From Pseudomonas sessilinigenes (GTDB taxonomy: Bacteria; Pseudomonadota; Gammaproteobacteria; Pseudomonadales; Pseudomonadaceae), in the NCBI RefSeq assembly GCF_003850565.1, contig NZ_CP027706.1, positions 4,774,001 through 4,838,000 of the forward strand: a stretch of DNA of 64,000 nucleotides. Reading direction: 5' to 3'. Positions within the stretch are counted from its first letter, which is position 1; every line of letters starts with the position of its first letter. Made by a program: the position numbers and the translations under genes. The notes beneath the pieces were generated by a model. It saw nothing but the letters and a program-made list of their open reading frames with translations. It made no database searches and was not told the origin of the DNA. Below, piece by piece: positions 46,230 to 54,902 of the stretch.

Positions 46230-47570
46230 CTATGACGGCAGGTCGGCTGGGTTGTCCGCCTCAGGTTGCGGCTCTTGTGGGGGCTCTGTGTTCTCGAACG
46301 CCAGGGTCACGGTGTAGCACTGTTCTTCCACTGTGACTTCGATATGCCAGCCCAGGCGGGCGGATAGCTGGCGCATCAGTTCCAGGCCCAGGCCATAACC
46401 GAAGTCGGCGGAGGCCTCGCTTTGCTGGGTTTCGCGAATCCGGTTGACCAGGCGCAGCTGTGGATAAGCGAAATTGATCTCCACGACCCCGTCATCGGCG
46501 TACTGCAGGGCATTGCGCAGGAAGTTGCCGACCACGATGCGGCATGCGGTGAACGGCAGGCGGCAGGGTTCGCTGCTGATGTCGAGGATCAGCTCGATAT
46601 CCCGGGTGCCGATCAGGTAGCGGTGCTCTTCGATCAGATCGTTGACCAGGCCGCTCATGTCGATGGCCTCTTCCGGCAAGGGCTCGGGCAGTTCGCGGCT
46701 CATCCACAGCAGTGTTTCGGCGATGCGCTGCATGTTCAGTACCGAGCGCTCGATACGTTGCAGGGGCGGCGGCAGGACACCTCCGGACTGCAGGGCCAGC
46801 AGTTCGATGTTGGCCTTGAGCACCGCCAGCGGAGTGCGCAGTTCGTGACTGGTGTAGCGCAACAGGCGACCTTCGCGCAGGCTGGCGGCCTGCACCTGTT
46901 GCACGCTTTGAGCCAGGGCGTCGGCCAGCATGTTGAACTCCTTGAAACCGAAGTGCGGGCGTTGTCCGGATACTGCCTCCGGGTCTTTGAGGGTGGTGGA
47001 CCATTGGGCCAGCCGCCCCAGGGGCCTGACCAGCCACCAGACCAGCAAGGCGATGATGATCAGGGCTGGAATGAACACGGCCAGGCTGATGAAGATGACG
47101 CCACGCAATTCATGGTCGAGGTAGGCATCGGAGCGTGGGGTTTCCACCTCTCCACCTTCTTCCTGGTCATGATCGATGTCGTACATGTACAGCGTCTTGC
47201 CGTCGCTCAGGGGCTGGGCCAGGACGGCGCGGCCTTCATCCTCGTCTTCGGAGTCCAGGTCGCCGAATACCTGGACCGCGCCGAAGGACATGCTGGGCGG
47301 GGTATCGAGCATGTGGCGGATTTTCTCCGGCAAGGCCTCCTTGCCGATGACGCTGGTGTAGAAATAGTTGTGCGGTGGTGGTGTGTTCGGGTTCTTCGCG
47401 TAGTGCCGGGAAAAGTACTGGGCTTCCTCCTCCATCATTGCACTGGCGGTGTAGAGCAGGCCGCGTACGCTGTATTCCGGCAGCAGCAGGCTGTAGATCA
47501 GCAACACGATGGCGATCAGCAACAGGAAGCTGCTGCTGATCACCCACTTCAAAGCCAGACTCTTAGGCAT
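46230..47570 (-). CDS. Two-component sensor histidine kinase
   Basis: This 446-aa kinase has TM1 (residues about 10-29), a periplasmic sensor domain (30-155), TM2 (158-180), HAMP and a catalytic core. The phospho-accepting His242 is in TSHELRTPL, and the N box is in GNFLRNALQYADDG, with a short lid (FGYGLGLELM). The sensor carries acidic patches, DLDSEDEDEG (104-113) and DIDHDQEEGGEVE (131-143), and MEEEAQ after TM1, which could bind cations; ColS-type kinases use ExxE motifs for metal. It overlaps the response-regulator gene by 8 bases. Confidence 0.88.
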   Translation of the reverse strand: MPKSLALKWVISSSFLLLIAIVLLIYSLLLPEYSVRGLLYTASAMMEEEAQYFSRHYAKNPNTPPPHNYFYTSVIGKEALPEKIRHMLDTPPSMSFGAVQVFGDLDSEDEDEGRAVLAQPLSDGKTLYMYDIDHDQEEGGEVETPRSDAYLDHELRGVIFISLAVFIPALIIIALLVWWLVRPLGRLAQWSTTLKDPEAVSGQRPHFGFKEFNMLADALAQSVQQVQAASLREGRLLRYTSHELRTPLAVLKANIELLALQSGGVLPPPLQRIERSVLNMQRIAETLLWMSRELPEPLPEEAIDMSGLVNDLIEEHRYLIGTRDIELILDISSEPCRLPFTACRIVVGNFLRNALQYADDGVVEINFAYPQLRLVNRIRETQQSEASADFGYGLGLELMRQLSARLGWHIEVTVEEQCYTVTLAFENTEPPQEPQPEADNPADLPS

Positions 47571-48237
47571 GGGACCTCAACTGTATGCCGATACCGGGCA
47601 GGGTATGGATCAGCGGTTGGTCGAAACACTTGTCCACGGTCTTGCGTAGTCGGTGCATATGGACCTTGAGGGTATTGCTGTCCGGCGGCTCGTCGCCCCA
47701 GATCGTCGCCTCCAGGCGTTCCCGAGTGACCGGTTCGGGGCTGGCGCGCATCAGGCATTCCAGCAGGGTCCAGCAGATGGGTGACAGGTGCAGTTCCTGC
47801 CCGGCCCGGCTGACCTTGCGAGTGGACAGCTCCATTACCAGGTCGGCTACTTGCAGGCGGCTGGCCTGGCCGCTGCGGCGTACGCTGAGGGCACGGATCC
47901 TGGCCACCAGCTCGGCCAGCTCGAAGGGCTTGACCAGGTAGTCGTCGGCACCGGCGGCGAAGCTGGCGAGCTTGTCCGGCAGGGCATCGAGGGAGGTGAG
48001 CATCAGGATCGGCGTCTGGCTGCCGTGCTGGCGCAATTGGGCGCAAAGCTGCTGGCCGTCCAGGCGCGGCAGCATGATATCCAGGAGGATGACGTCATAG
48101 TGTTGGCTCAGGGCCAGGTTAAGGCCTGCCTGGCCATTGCTGGCGTGATCGCAGACGATGCCGCTGATCTCCAGGTACTCAATGACGGTATTGGCCAGGT
48201 CAAGGTTGTCCTCGACCAGCAGCAAGTTGATGTGCAC
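47563..48237 (-). CDS. OmpR/PhoB-family response regulator
   Basis: This 224-aa regulator has a receiver domain with phosphorylation site Asp53 (VILLDIMLPRLDG) and the conserved Lys in YLVKPFELAE, followed by a winged-helix DNA-binding domain (ERLEATIWGDEPPDSNTLKVHMHRL, split). It is the partner of the kinase just downstream. A direct repeat, GTTTACC-N4-GTTAACC at 48309-48326, in the divergent promoter region fits the tandem half-sites used by this family. Confidence 0.9.
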   Translation of the reverse strand: MHINLLLVEDNLDLANTVIEYLEISGIVCDHASNGQAGLNLALSQHYDVILLDIMLPRLDGQQLCAQLRQHGSQTPILMLTSLDALPDKLASFAAGADDYLVKPFELAELVARIRALSVRRSGQASRLQVADLVMELSTRKVSRAGQELHLSPICWTLLECLMRASPEPVTRERLEATIWGDEPPDSNTLKVHMHRLRKTVDKCFDQPLIHTLPGIGIQLRSHA

Positions 48238-48308
48238 GGGAATATCCCTCAGGGCCTGTGTCGCTCGATGGAGCGAAGGATAGCGGAGTCCGATGAGTGT
48301 CCGCCGAT

Positions 48309-48326
48309 GTTTACCTGCCGTTAACC
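48309..48326. promoter_or_regulatory. Tandem half-sites, candidate response-regulator box
   Basis: GTTTACC (48309-48315) and GTTAACC (48320-48326) form an 11-base-period direct repeat between the divergent response-regulator and small-protein genes. The spacing is that of PhoB/OmpR-type sites. Confidence 0.55.
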
Positions 48327-48374
48327 CACCCCTCGCTAGTCTGGAATCCTACTTTCATAGAGCGTGGCGCAGCC

Positions 48375-48557
48375 ATGAACCTGTCTTCAGTCATCAAAGG
48401 CATCTTGCTGGTTTCGATTCTCCTGGGCCTGATGGCCTGTGTCCTGCCTTCCAGGGCGCCGTTGGTGCGCTTGGGCGAGGGTGGACCCCTTAGCTGGTTC
48501 CTGATTGGGCAGAACGCTGAACGGGCAGGGCAGGACTATGTCGCCAGTGCATTCTGA
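48375..48557 (+). CDS. Small membrane protein or lipoprotein, 60 aa
   Basis: The 60-aa protein is MNLSSVIKGILLVSILLGLMACV at its N-terminus, a strong hydrophobic segment with a near-lipobox LMAC. It has no known family. It is divergent from the two-component genes, preceded by the candidate box, and overlaps the next small gene by 20 bases, so the pair is probably coexpressed and may be controlled by that system. Confidence 0.6.
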   Translation: MNLSSVIKGILLVSILLGLMACVLPSRAPLVRLGEGGPLSWFLIGQNAERAGQDYVASAF

Positions 48558-48786
48558 TGAGGGCAACTACACCGACCAGTTGGTGTTGTGCCTGGTACTG
48601 ATTCTGTGTGTATCGCTGTCCCTGGGGGCCTACATCATGCGCTTCAATGCGCAGATCGATAAGCAGCGGGAGTTGTCCCCAGTGCATTTGCTCGAGTGCG
48701 GCCAGGGACGCGGGGCTTTTATCGTCGACCCTCACGGGCGGCGTAGCAGCAGTGACAATTGCTACCTGATCGAAGAGGATGATTAG
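48538..48786 (+). CDS. Small single-span membrane protein, 82 aa
   Basis: The best start is ATG 48538, inside the preceding small gene. A membrane span (LVLCLVLILCVSLSLGAYIM, residues about 12-31) is followed by a soluble tail with CGQGRGAFIVDPHG and an acidic end, IEEDD. I do not recognise the family. It might be an accessory membrane protein of the nearby two-component system. Confidence 0.6.
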   Translation: MSPVHSDEGNYTDQLVLCLVLILCVSLSLGAYIMRFNAQIDKQRELSPVHLLECGQGRGAFIVDPHGRRSSSDNCYLIEEDD

Positions 48787-48928
48787 TTCGGGGGCAAGGG
48801 TTCTCCGTCGAATTCGAACGCAAGAAACGTAGTTCTGGCGCTTGAATCTCGATTTACAGTGAAGGCGTACAAGGCAAGCTCCATGGGAGCCGTGCCCCAT
48901 ACCCTTGGCGGAATGAAGGAGAGCTGAC

Positions 48929-49429
48929 ATGTCCTGTGTATTCAAGATCATCCCGTCCCCGGTGGGACAGCTGACCCTGGTGGCCAGGGGTGCGAAGCTT
49001 GCCGCGATCCTCTGGGAACAGGAGCGGGAAAACCGGGTGCGCCTGGGGCCGCTCGAGGAGGCCGGCGATCATCCCGCGTTGCTTGAGGCCCAGAAACAGT
49101 TGGCGCAGTACTTTGCTGGTACCCGCAAGCGTTTCGACCTGGAGCTGGACTTCGTCGGCACCGAGTTCCAGTGCAAGGTCTGGCAGGCCCTGCTGACCAT
49201 TCCCTTCGGTGAAACCCGCAGCTACAGCCAGATTGCGCAGCAGATCGGCAGCCCTAAGGCCGTACGCGCAGTGGGGGCGGCTAACGGTCGGAATCCGATC
49301 TCGATCGTCACGCCTTGTCATCGGGTGATAGGTGCTTCGGGCAGCCTCACCGGGTTTGCCGGAGGGCTCGAGGCCAAGCAGTTCCTCCTGGCATTGGAAG
49401 GCGGGGAGACCATGCCGCTGGCGTTCTAA
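48929..49429 (+). CDS. ogt: Methylated-DNA-protein-cysteine methyltransferase
   Basis: This suicide enzyme removes alkyl groups from O6-alkylguanine onto its own cysteine. The 166-aa protein has the active site PCHRVIG with Cys130 and the DNA-binding helix in SYSQIAQQIGSPKAVRAVG. Length and absence of an AdaA domain favour Ogt. Confidence 0.93.
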   Translation: MSCVFKIIPSPVGQLTLVARGAKLAAILWEQERENRVRLGPLEEAGDHPALLEAQKQLAQYFAGTRKRFDLELDFVGTEFQCKVWQALLTIPFGETRSYSQIAQQIGSPKAVRAVGAANGRNPISIVTPCHRVIGASGSLTGFAGGLEAKQFLLALEGGETMPLAF

Positions 49430-49485
49430 GTGAGCCATGGCGGCAGCTGTGCCAGAATGTTCTTTCGTTTTTCTGGAACATTCCC

Positions 49486-50130
49486 ATGGACGCCGCCAAA
49501 CCCAGCCTTATTCGCGAAACCTTCCCCGTCGGCCCGTTGCAGTGCAACTGCACCATCATCGGCGACCCTCTGACCGGGAAAGCCATCGTCGTCGATCCGG
49601 GTGGCAACCCGGACCTGATCATGGCGCGCCTCGACGCCTTGGGCCTGAAGGTGGTGAGCATCATCCACACCCATGCCCACCTGGATCACTTCCTGGCCTC
49701 TGGGCAGATGAAGGAAAAGACCGGCGCGACCTTGCATTTGCACAAGGATGACCAGTTCCTCTGGGACAACCTGGAGATGCAGTGCAGCATGTTCGGCGTG
49801 CCTTATACCCCGGTTCCTGCTCCGGATCGCTGGCTGGGCGATGACGAGGAGCTGGCCTGCGGTTGTGGCGTGGCCCTGCATACCCCGGGACATACCCCAG
49901 GTTCCATGAGCTTTTGGTTTTCCGAGGCTAAGCTTCTTATTGCCGGCGATACGCTGTTCAAGCGCGGGGTCGGGCGCACGGATCTGTGGGGCGGCGACCA
50001 GGCCACCCTGGTGCGCTCGATCAAGCAGCGTCTGTATACCCTCGACGAAGACGCCACAGTGGTCGCCGGGCACGGTCCGGACACTCGGCTGGGTGATGAA
50101 ATGCGCCAGAACCCGTTCGTGAGAGCCTGA
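49486..50130 (+). CDS. MBL-fold metallo-hydrolase
   Basis: This 214-aa protein starts at ATG 49486 and has the dinuclear metal motif HTHAHLDHF, a second His in HTPGHTPGSM, and VVAGHGPDT at the end. It is of the glyoxalase-II-like type (YcbL), but the substrate is unknown. A longer frame to 49315 overlaps ogt and is rejected. Confidence 0.86.
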   Translation: MDAAKPSLIRETFPVGPLQCNCTIIGDPLTGKAIVVDPGGNPDLIMARLDALGLKVVSIIHTHAHLDHFLASGQMKEKTGATLHLHKDDQFLWDNLEMQCSMFGVPYTPVPAPDRWLGDDEELACGCGVALHTPGHTPGSMSFWFSEAKLLIAGDTLFKRGVGRTDLWGGDQATLVRSIKQRLYTLDEDATVVAGHGPDTRLGDEMRQNPFVRA

Positions 50131-50240
50131 TTTTTTGCTCGGCCTCCCACGGAATTTTTGCTGTTCTGTGTGTTCCAAAGCCGGCAAAGGTCCGTTGCCA
50201 ACGTCCTCTGCATTACAGAATGCATATGTAGGAGCTTTCC

Positions 50241-51002
50241 ATGTTCACCTCGCGTCGTTTGATTGTTGTCGCTACTGCTGTGGCCTTGTTATCCGGCTGC
50301 GCTTCGCCTAACCCCTATGACAACCAGGGGCAGGCTGACGGCGGTTCGTCGGGCATGAGCAAAACTGCGAAATATGGTGGCCTGGGTGCCTTGGCCGGTG
50401 CGCTGGCCGGTGCTGCAATCGACCACAACAACCGTGGCAAGGGCGCGCTGATCGGTGCTGCCGTGGTGGGTGCCTCCGCTGCCGGTTATGGCTACTACGC
50501 CGACCAGCAAGAGAAGAAGCTGCGCGCCAGCATGGCCAATACCGGGGTCGAAGTGCAGCGCCAGGGTGACCAGATCAAGTTGATCATGCCCGGCAATATC
50601 ACCTTCGCCACCGACTCGGCGAATATCGCGCCAAGCTTCTATCAACCGCTGAACAACCTGGCCAACTCCCTGCGCGAGTTCAACCAGAACCAGATCGAGA
50701 TCGTCGGTTATACCGACAGCACCGGCAGCCGCCAGCACAACATGGACCTGTCCCAGCGTCGTGCGCAAAGTGTGGCCACTTACCTGACTTCCCAGGGTGT
50801 GAGCAGTGCCAACCTGTCCTCGCGCGGTGCTGGCCCGGACAATCCGATCGCCAGCAACGCCGACGTCAATGGCCGGGCCCAGAACCGTCGGGTAGAGGTC
50901 AACCTCAAGGCGATCCCCGGCCAGCAATATCAACAGCCAACCCAGCAGTACCAGCAGCCTCCCCAGCAGCAGTATCAACAGCCCTACCAGCAGGGTTACT
51001 GA
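50241..51002 (+). CDS. OmpA-family lipoprotein (YiaD-like) with a Gln-rich tail
   Basis: This 253-aa protein has lipobox LLSGCASP (Cys about residue 17), a glycine-zipper region (GGLGALAGALAGAAIDHN), and a C-terminal OmpA peptidoglycan-binding domain with NQIEIVGYTDSTGS and LSQRRAQSVATYL. After the OmpA domain it carries about 25 residues made of YQQP-type repeats. It is a predicted outer-membrane lipoprotein that ties to peptidoglycan. AGGAG stands before the ATG. Confidence 0.9.
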   Translation: MFTSRRLIVVATAVALLSGCASPNPYDNQGQADGGSSGMSKTAKYGGLGALAGALAGAAIDHNNRGKGALIGAAVVGASAAGYGYYADQQEKKLRASMANTGVEVQRQGDQIKLIMPGNITFATDSANIAPSFYQPLNNLANSLREFNQNQIEIVGYTDSTGSRQHNMDLSQRRAQSVATYLTSQGVSSANLSSRGAGPDNPIASNADVNGRAQNRRVEVNLKAIPGQQYQQPTQQYQQPPQQQYQQPYQQGY

Positions 51003-51027
51003 TCGAACCGGCTTGAGCCGGGGGTAC

Positions 51028-51064
51028 AAAAAAGCCCGCCCGATGAAAATCGGGCGGGCTTTTT
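51028..51064. terminator. Bidirectional terminator after the OmpA-like gene
   Basis: GCCCGCCCGAT (51034-51044) pairs with ATCGGGCGGGC (51049-51059) around a GAAA loop, with A-run and T-run flanks, so it works for both the OmpA-like gene and the converging DUF1043 gene. Confidence 0.92.
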
Positions 51065-51083
51065 GTTGGCAGGCAGAAGCTGG

Positions 51084-51518
51084 TTATTTCTTCAGGCCAT
51101 ATTGCTCGTCGAGCATGCCGGGGGCGTTAGGGGTCTTTGGCGCATAGTCCCGTGGTGGCTCCTGATCCCGTGGTGGCGTCAGGCGTTCACGTGGTGCCTG
51201 TACCGATTCGGAGTGCAGGGCGGCCAGCAGGCGCTGGCGGGTCAGTTCGTCCAGGGCCAGGCGATTGGCACCCTCGGCCAGATGATCCTGTACTTCCTGG
51301 TAGCTCTGGGTGAGCTTCTTCACCAGGGTGGCGGTGCTGTTGAAGTGAGTCACCACTTCATTCTGGTAATTGTCGAAACGTTCCTGGATATCGTCCAGCT
51401 GACGCTGCGTGCGGTTAGGCGCGGCGTTGGGCAGCAGGCGAGCGACCAGGAATCCAATGGCGACACCCGCGACCAGGGCAAGAGTCGGCAACAACCAAAC
51501 TAAGAGCGAGTGTTCCAC
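51084..51518 (-). CDS. DUF1043 (YhcB/ZapG-like) membrane protein
   Basis: This 144-aa protein has a single N-terminal membrane helix (LLPTLALVAGVAIGFLVARLL) followed by a coiled-coil (TQRQLDDIQERFDNYQNEV) and a disordered C-terminus, the layout of YhcB (ZapG), an inner-membrane protein tied to cell division and envelope growth. It ends in a bidirectional terminator. Confidence 0.87.
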   Translation of the reverse strand: MEHSLLVWLLPTLALVAGVAIGFLVARLLPNAAPNRTQRQLDDIQERFDNYQNEVVTHFNSTATLVKKLTQSYQEVQDHLAEGANRLALDELTRQRLLAALHSESVQAPRERLTPPRDQEPPRDYAPKTPNAPGMLDEQYGLKK

Positions 51519-51662
51519 GAGTCCTTCCTCTATAAACGGCTTTGCTTTACGTTAACGGCTCGAACCTGCGCTGTATACCGCGATTCACTCGCAATAGATT
51601 GGCACAGACCATTTGCTAGACGAGTCGACCCCCTTCGAGGTCACGGAGTTCCTTCCTTGCTA

Positions 51663-52292
51663 ATGCGTGAAACCCCTGTAGTGATTGCCGGCCCTGTAGG
51701 CCAACTGGAAGCCTTGTATCTGGAGGTGCCCGACGCTCGCGGCGTGGCGCTGATCTGCCACCCGAACCCGGTACAGGGCGGCACCATGCTCAACAAGGTG
51801 GTGTCCACTTTGCAGCGCACTGCACGAGATGCCGGGCTGATCACCCTGCGCTTCAACTACCGTGGCGTCGGTGCCAGCGAGGGCAGCCACGACATGGGCA
51901 CGGGCGAAGTCGACGATGCCGAGGCGGCGGCCCATTGGCTGCGGGCCAAGCACCCGCAGTTGCCATTGACGCTGCTGGGGTTTTCCTTTGGCGGCTTCGT
52001 CGCGGCAAGCCTTGGTGGGCGCCTCGAAGCCCAGGGCGTGCAACTCAAGCACCTGTTCATGGTGGCCGCAGCGGTGACCCGCTTGCGCGATACCGACACC
52101 CTGGCGCAGGACTGTCCACTGACCTTGATCCAGCCGGAAACCGATGAGGTCATCGATCCACAGGCTGTCTATGACTGGTCTGGTGCGCTTGTTCGTCCCC
52201 ATGAGCTGCTGAAAGTGGCAGAATGCGGACACTTCTTTCACGGCAAGCTCACCGATCTGAAGGATCTGGTGCTGCCGCGACTCACGAATTGA
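51663..52292 (+). CDS. Alpha/beta hydrolase
   Basis: This 209-aa protein has the nucleophile elbow GFSFGGF with Ser at the centre, HPNPVQGGTMLNKV at the N-terminus and a catalytic His near ECGHFFHGKL. It resembles small dienelactone-type hydrolases of the YtfP/DUF-type found across proteobacteria; the substrate is unknown. The ATG at 51663 is chosen. It is 24 bases upstream of trpS and may be cotranscribed with it. Confidence 0.85.
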   Translation: MRETPVVIAGPVGQLEALYLEVPDARGVALICHPNPVQGGTMLNKVVSTLQRTARDAGLITLRFNYRGVGASEGSHDMGTGEVDDAEAAAHWLRAKHPQLPLTLLGFSFGGFVAASLGGRLEAQGVQLKHLFMVAAAVTRLRDTDTLAQDCPLTLIQPETDEVIDPQAVYDWSGALVRPHELLKVAECGHFFHGKLTDLKDLVLPRLTN

Positions 52293-52316
52293 TAGCAGTC
52301 TGATAAGCGATTACCC

Positions 52317-53672
52317 ATGACTACTCGTACGCGTATCCTCACCGGCATTACTACCACCGGCACGCCGCACCTGGGCAACTATGCCGGGGCGATTCGCCCG
52401 GCGATCCTCGCCAGCCGCGACAGCAATGCCGATTCCTTCTACTTCCTGGCCGACTATCACGCCCTGATCAAGTGTGATGATCCGCTGCGTATCCAGCGCT
52501 CGCGCCTGGAGATCGCCGCTACCTGGCTGGCTGGTGGCCTGGATGTGGACCGCGTGACCTTCTATCGCCAGTCCGATATCCCGGAAATCCCGCAACTGAC
52601 CTGGCTCTTGACCTGCGTCGCCGCCAAGGGCCTGCTCAACCGTGCCCATGCCTACAAGGCTTCGGTGGACAAGAACGTCGAGGCCGGCGAAGACCCGGAT
52701 GCCGGCGTCACCATGGGCCTGTACAGCTATCCGGTGCTGATGGCCGCGGACATCCTGATGTTCAACGCGCATAAAGTGCCGGTGGGGCGTGACCAGATCC
52801 AGCACGTGGAGATGGCCCGGGACATCGGCCAGCGTTTCAACCACCTGTTCGGCCAGGGCAAGGAGTTCTTCGCCATGCCCGAAGCGCTGATCGAGGAAAG
52901 CGTTGCCACCTTGCCAGGCCTGGACGGTCGCAAGATGTCCAAGAGCTACGACAACACCATCCCGCTGTTCACCAGTGCCAAGGACATGAAGGATGCGATC
53001 TCGCGGATCGTCACCGACTCCAAGGCGCCAGGCGAAGCCAAGGATCCGGACAACTCCCACCTGTTCACCCTGTTCCAGGCATTCTCCACTGCCGAGCAGG
53101 CCGCCGAATTCCGTAGCGAACTGCTGCAGGGCCTGGGCTGGGGCGAAGCCAAGAGTCGCCTGTTCCAGTTGCTGGATGGTGAGTTGGGCGAGGCTCGCGA
53201 GCGTTATCACCAGTTGATCGCGCGCCCGGCGGATCTGGAGGACATCCTCCTGGCTGGCGCGGCCAAGGCCCGTGGCGTGGCGACGCCGTTCCTGGCCGAG
53301 CTGCGCGAAGCGGTAGGCCTGCGCTCCTTCGAAAACCAGGTTCAGGTGGCGGCCACCACCAAGAAGAAGGCGGCCAAGGCTGCGCGTGTCGTCAGCTTCC
53401 GCGAGGACGATGGCAGCTTCCGTTTCCGCCTGCTGTCCGCCGATGGCGAGCAACTGCTGCTGTCGCGCAACTTTGCCGATGGCAAGGCCGCCGGTGCCGC
53501 GAGCAAGCAGTTGCAGTCGGGTCAGGAATTGGACCTGCGTACCGAGGCCAATGGCTTCGGTATCTGGCTGGACGGTGCCTGTGTGGCTGACAGCCCGACC
53601 TTTGCCGATGCTGCTGCCCGCGATGCGGCCATCGCAGAAGTACGGATTGCCCTGGCTCCAGCCCAGGACTGA
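52317..53672 (+). CDS. trpS: Tryptophan-tRNA ligase
   Basis: TrpS charges tRNA-Trp. The 451-aa protein has the HIGH-like motif TPHLGNYAGA and the KMSKS loop GRKMSKSYDN. It is longer than the 330-aa E. coli enzyme because of a C-terminal extension of about 100 residues (from KKKAAKAARVVSFRED), which is common in pseudomonads. Downstream is a terminator. Confidence 0.97.
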   Translation: MTTRTRILTGITTTGTPHLGNYAGAIRPAILASRDSNADSFYFLADYHALIKCDDPLRIQRSRLEIAATWLAGGLDVDRVTFYRQSDIPEIPQLTWLLTCVAAKGLLNRAHAYKASVDKNVEAGEDPDAGVTMGLYSYPVLMAADILMFNAHKVPVGRDQIQHVEMARDIGQRFNHLFGQGKEFFAMPEALIEESVATLPGLDGRKMSKSYDNTIPLFTSAKDMKDAISRIVTDSKAPGEAKDPDNSHLFTLFQAFSTAEQAAEFRSELLQGLGWGEAKSRLFQLLDGELGEARERYHQLIARPADLEDILLAGAAKARGVATPFLAELREAVGLRSFENQVQVAATTKKKAAKAARVVSFREDDGSFRFRLLSADGEQLLLSRNFADGKAAGAASKQLQSGQELDLRTEANGFGIWLDGACVADSPTFADAAARDAAIAEVRIALAPAQD

Positions 53673-53711
53673 GCGGAATCTTCCCGACCAAGGGCTGATT
53701 GCCATTCCCCG

Positions 53712-53740
53712 GGGCCGTCGCTAAAGTGACGGCCCGTTTT
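53712..53740 (+). terminator. Terminator after trpS
   Basis: GGGCCGTC (53712-53719) pairs with GACGGCCC (53728-53735) around an eight-base loop, followed by G and five T. Confidence 0.85.
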
Positions 53741-53760
53741 TGTTGCCTTGCTAACGAATT

Positions 53761-54855
53761 ATGACGCCCCTAGAACGATACCAAGCAGATCTGAAACGCC
53801 CGGATTTCTTCCATGACGCTGCACAGGAAACCGCTGTGCGTCATCTGCAGCGCCTGTATGACGATCTGATCGCGGCCGAGCACAACAAGCCGGGCCTGCT
53901 CGGCAAGCTCTTTGGCAAGAAGGACCTGGGGCCGGTCAAGGGGTTGTACTTCTGGGGCGGCGTGGGGCGTGGCAAGACCTACCTGGTCGATACGTTCTTC
54001 GAGGCCTTGCCATTCAAGGAAAAGGTTCGTACGCACTTCCACCGCTTCATGAAGCGCGTCCACGAGGAAATGAAGACCCTGGGTGGCGAGAAGAACCCGC
54101 TGACCATTATCGCCAAGCGTTTCTCGCAAGAGGCGCGGGTGATCTGCTTCGATGAATTCTTCGTGTCCGACATTACCGACGCGATGATTCTCGGCACGCT
54201 GATGGAAGAGCTGTTCAAGAACGGCGTGACCCTGGTCGCCACCTCGAACATCGTGCCGGACGGCCTGTACAAGGACGGTCTGCAACGCGCCCGTTTCCTG
54301 CCGGCCATTGCCCTGATCAAGCAGAACACCGAAATCGTCAACGTCGACAGTGGTGTCGACTATCGCTTGCGTCACCTGGAGCAGGCCGAGTTGTTCCACT
54401 ATCCATTGAATGAGGCAGCCCACGAAAGCTTGCGCAAGAGCTTCCGGGCGCTGACGCCGGAGTGCACCCAGGCCGTGGAAAACGACGTACTGATCGTCGA
54501 GAACCGCGAGATCCGCGCACTGCGCACCTGTGACGATGTGGCCTGGTTCGACTTCCGCGAGCTGTGCGACGGCCCGCGTAGCCAGAACGACTACATCGAG
54601 CTGGGCAAGATCTTTCACGCGGTGCTGCTCAGCGGTGTGGAGCAGATGGGCGTTGCTACCGATGACATCGCCCGGCGCTTCATCAATATGGTCGACGAGT
54701 TCTATGACCGTAACGTCAAGCTGATCATCTCCGCCGAAGTGGAGCTCAAGGATCTCTACACCGGTGGCCGGCTGACGTTCGAGTTCCAGCGGACCCTCAG
54801 TCGTTTGCTGGAGATGCAATCCCACGAGTTCCTCTCGCGGGCGCACAAGCCGTAA
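53761..54855 (+). CDS. zapE: Cell division ATPase ZapE (AFG1 family)
   Basis: This 364-aa AAA-type ATPase has Walker A GGVGRGKT (residues 66-73), Walker B VICFDEFFV and the family N-terminus PLERYQADLKRPDF. ZapE binds the division Z-ring in E. coli. Length matches. It follows trpS after a terminator, so it has its own start, and ends in a strong terminator. Confidence 0.93.
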   Translation: MTPLERYQADLKRPDFFHDAAQETAVRHLQRLYDDLIAAEHNKPGLLGKLFGKKDLGPVKGLYFWGGVGRGKTYLVDTFFEALPFKEKVRTHFHRFMKRVHEEMKTLGGEKNPLTIIAKRFSQEARVICFDEFFVSDITDAMILGTLMEELFKNGVTLVATSNIVPDGLYKDGLQRARFLPAIALIKQNTEIVNVDSGVDYRLRHLEQAELFHYPLNEAAHESLRKSFRALTPECTQAVENDVLIVENREIRALRTCDDVAWFDFRELCDGPRSQNDYIELGKIFHAVLLSGVEQMGVATDDIARRFINMVDEFYDRNVKLIISAEVELKDLYTGGRLTFEFQRTLSRLLEMQSHEFLSRAHKP

Positions 54856-54870
54856 TCGCGACTCGATGGA

Positions 54871-54901
54871 AAAAGGGGCCTGCTATGCAGGCCCCTTTTT
54901 T
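54871..54901. terminator. Bidirectional terminator between zapE and the GlxA-type gene
   Basis: AAAAGGGGCCTGC (54871-54883) pairs with GCAGGCCCCTTTT (54887-54899), a 13-bp stem around a three-base loop, with T-runs on both strands. Confidence 0.92.
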
Positions 54902-54902
54902 T

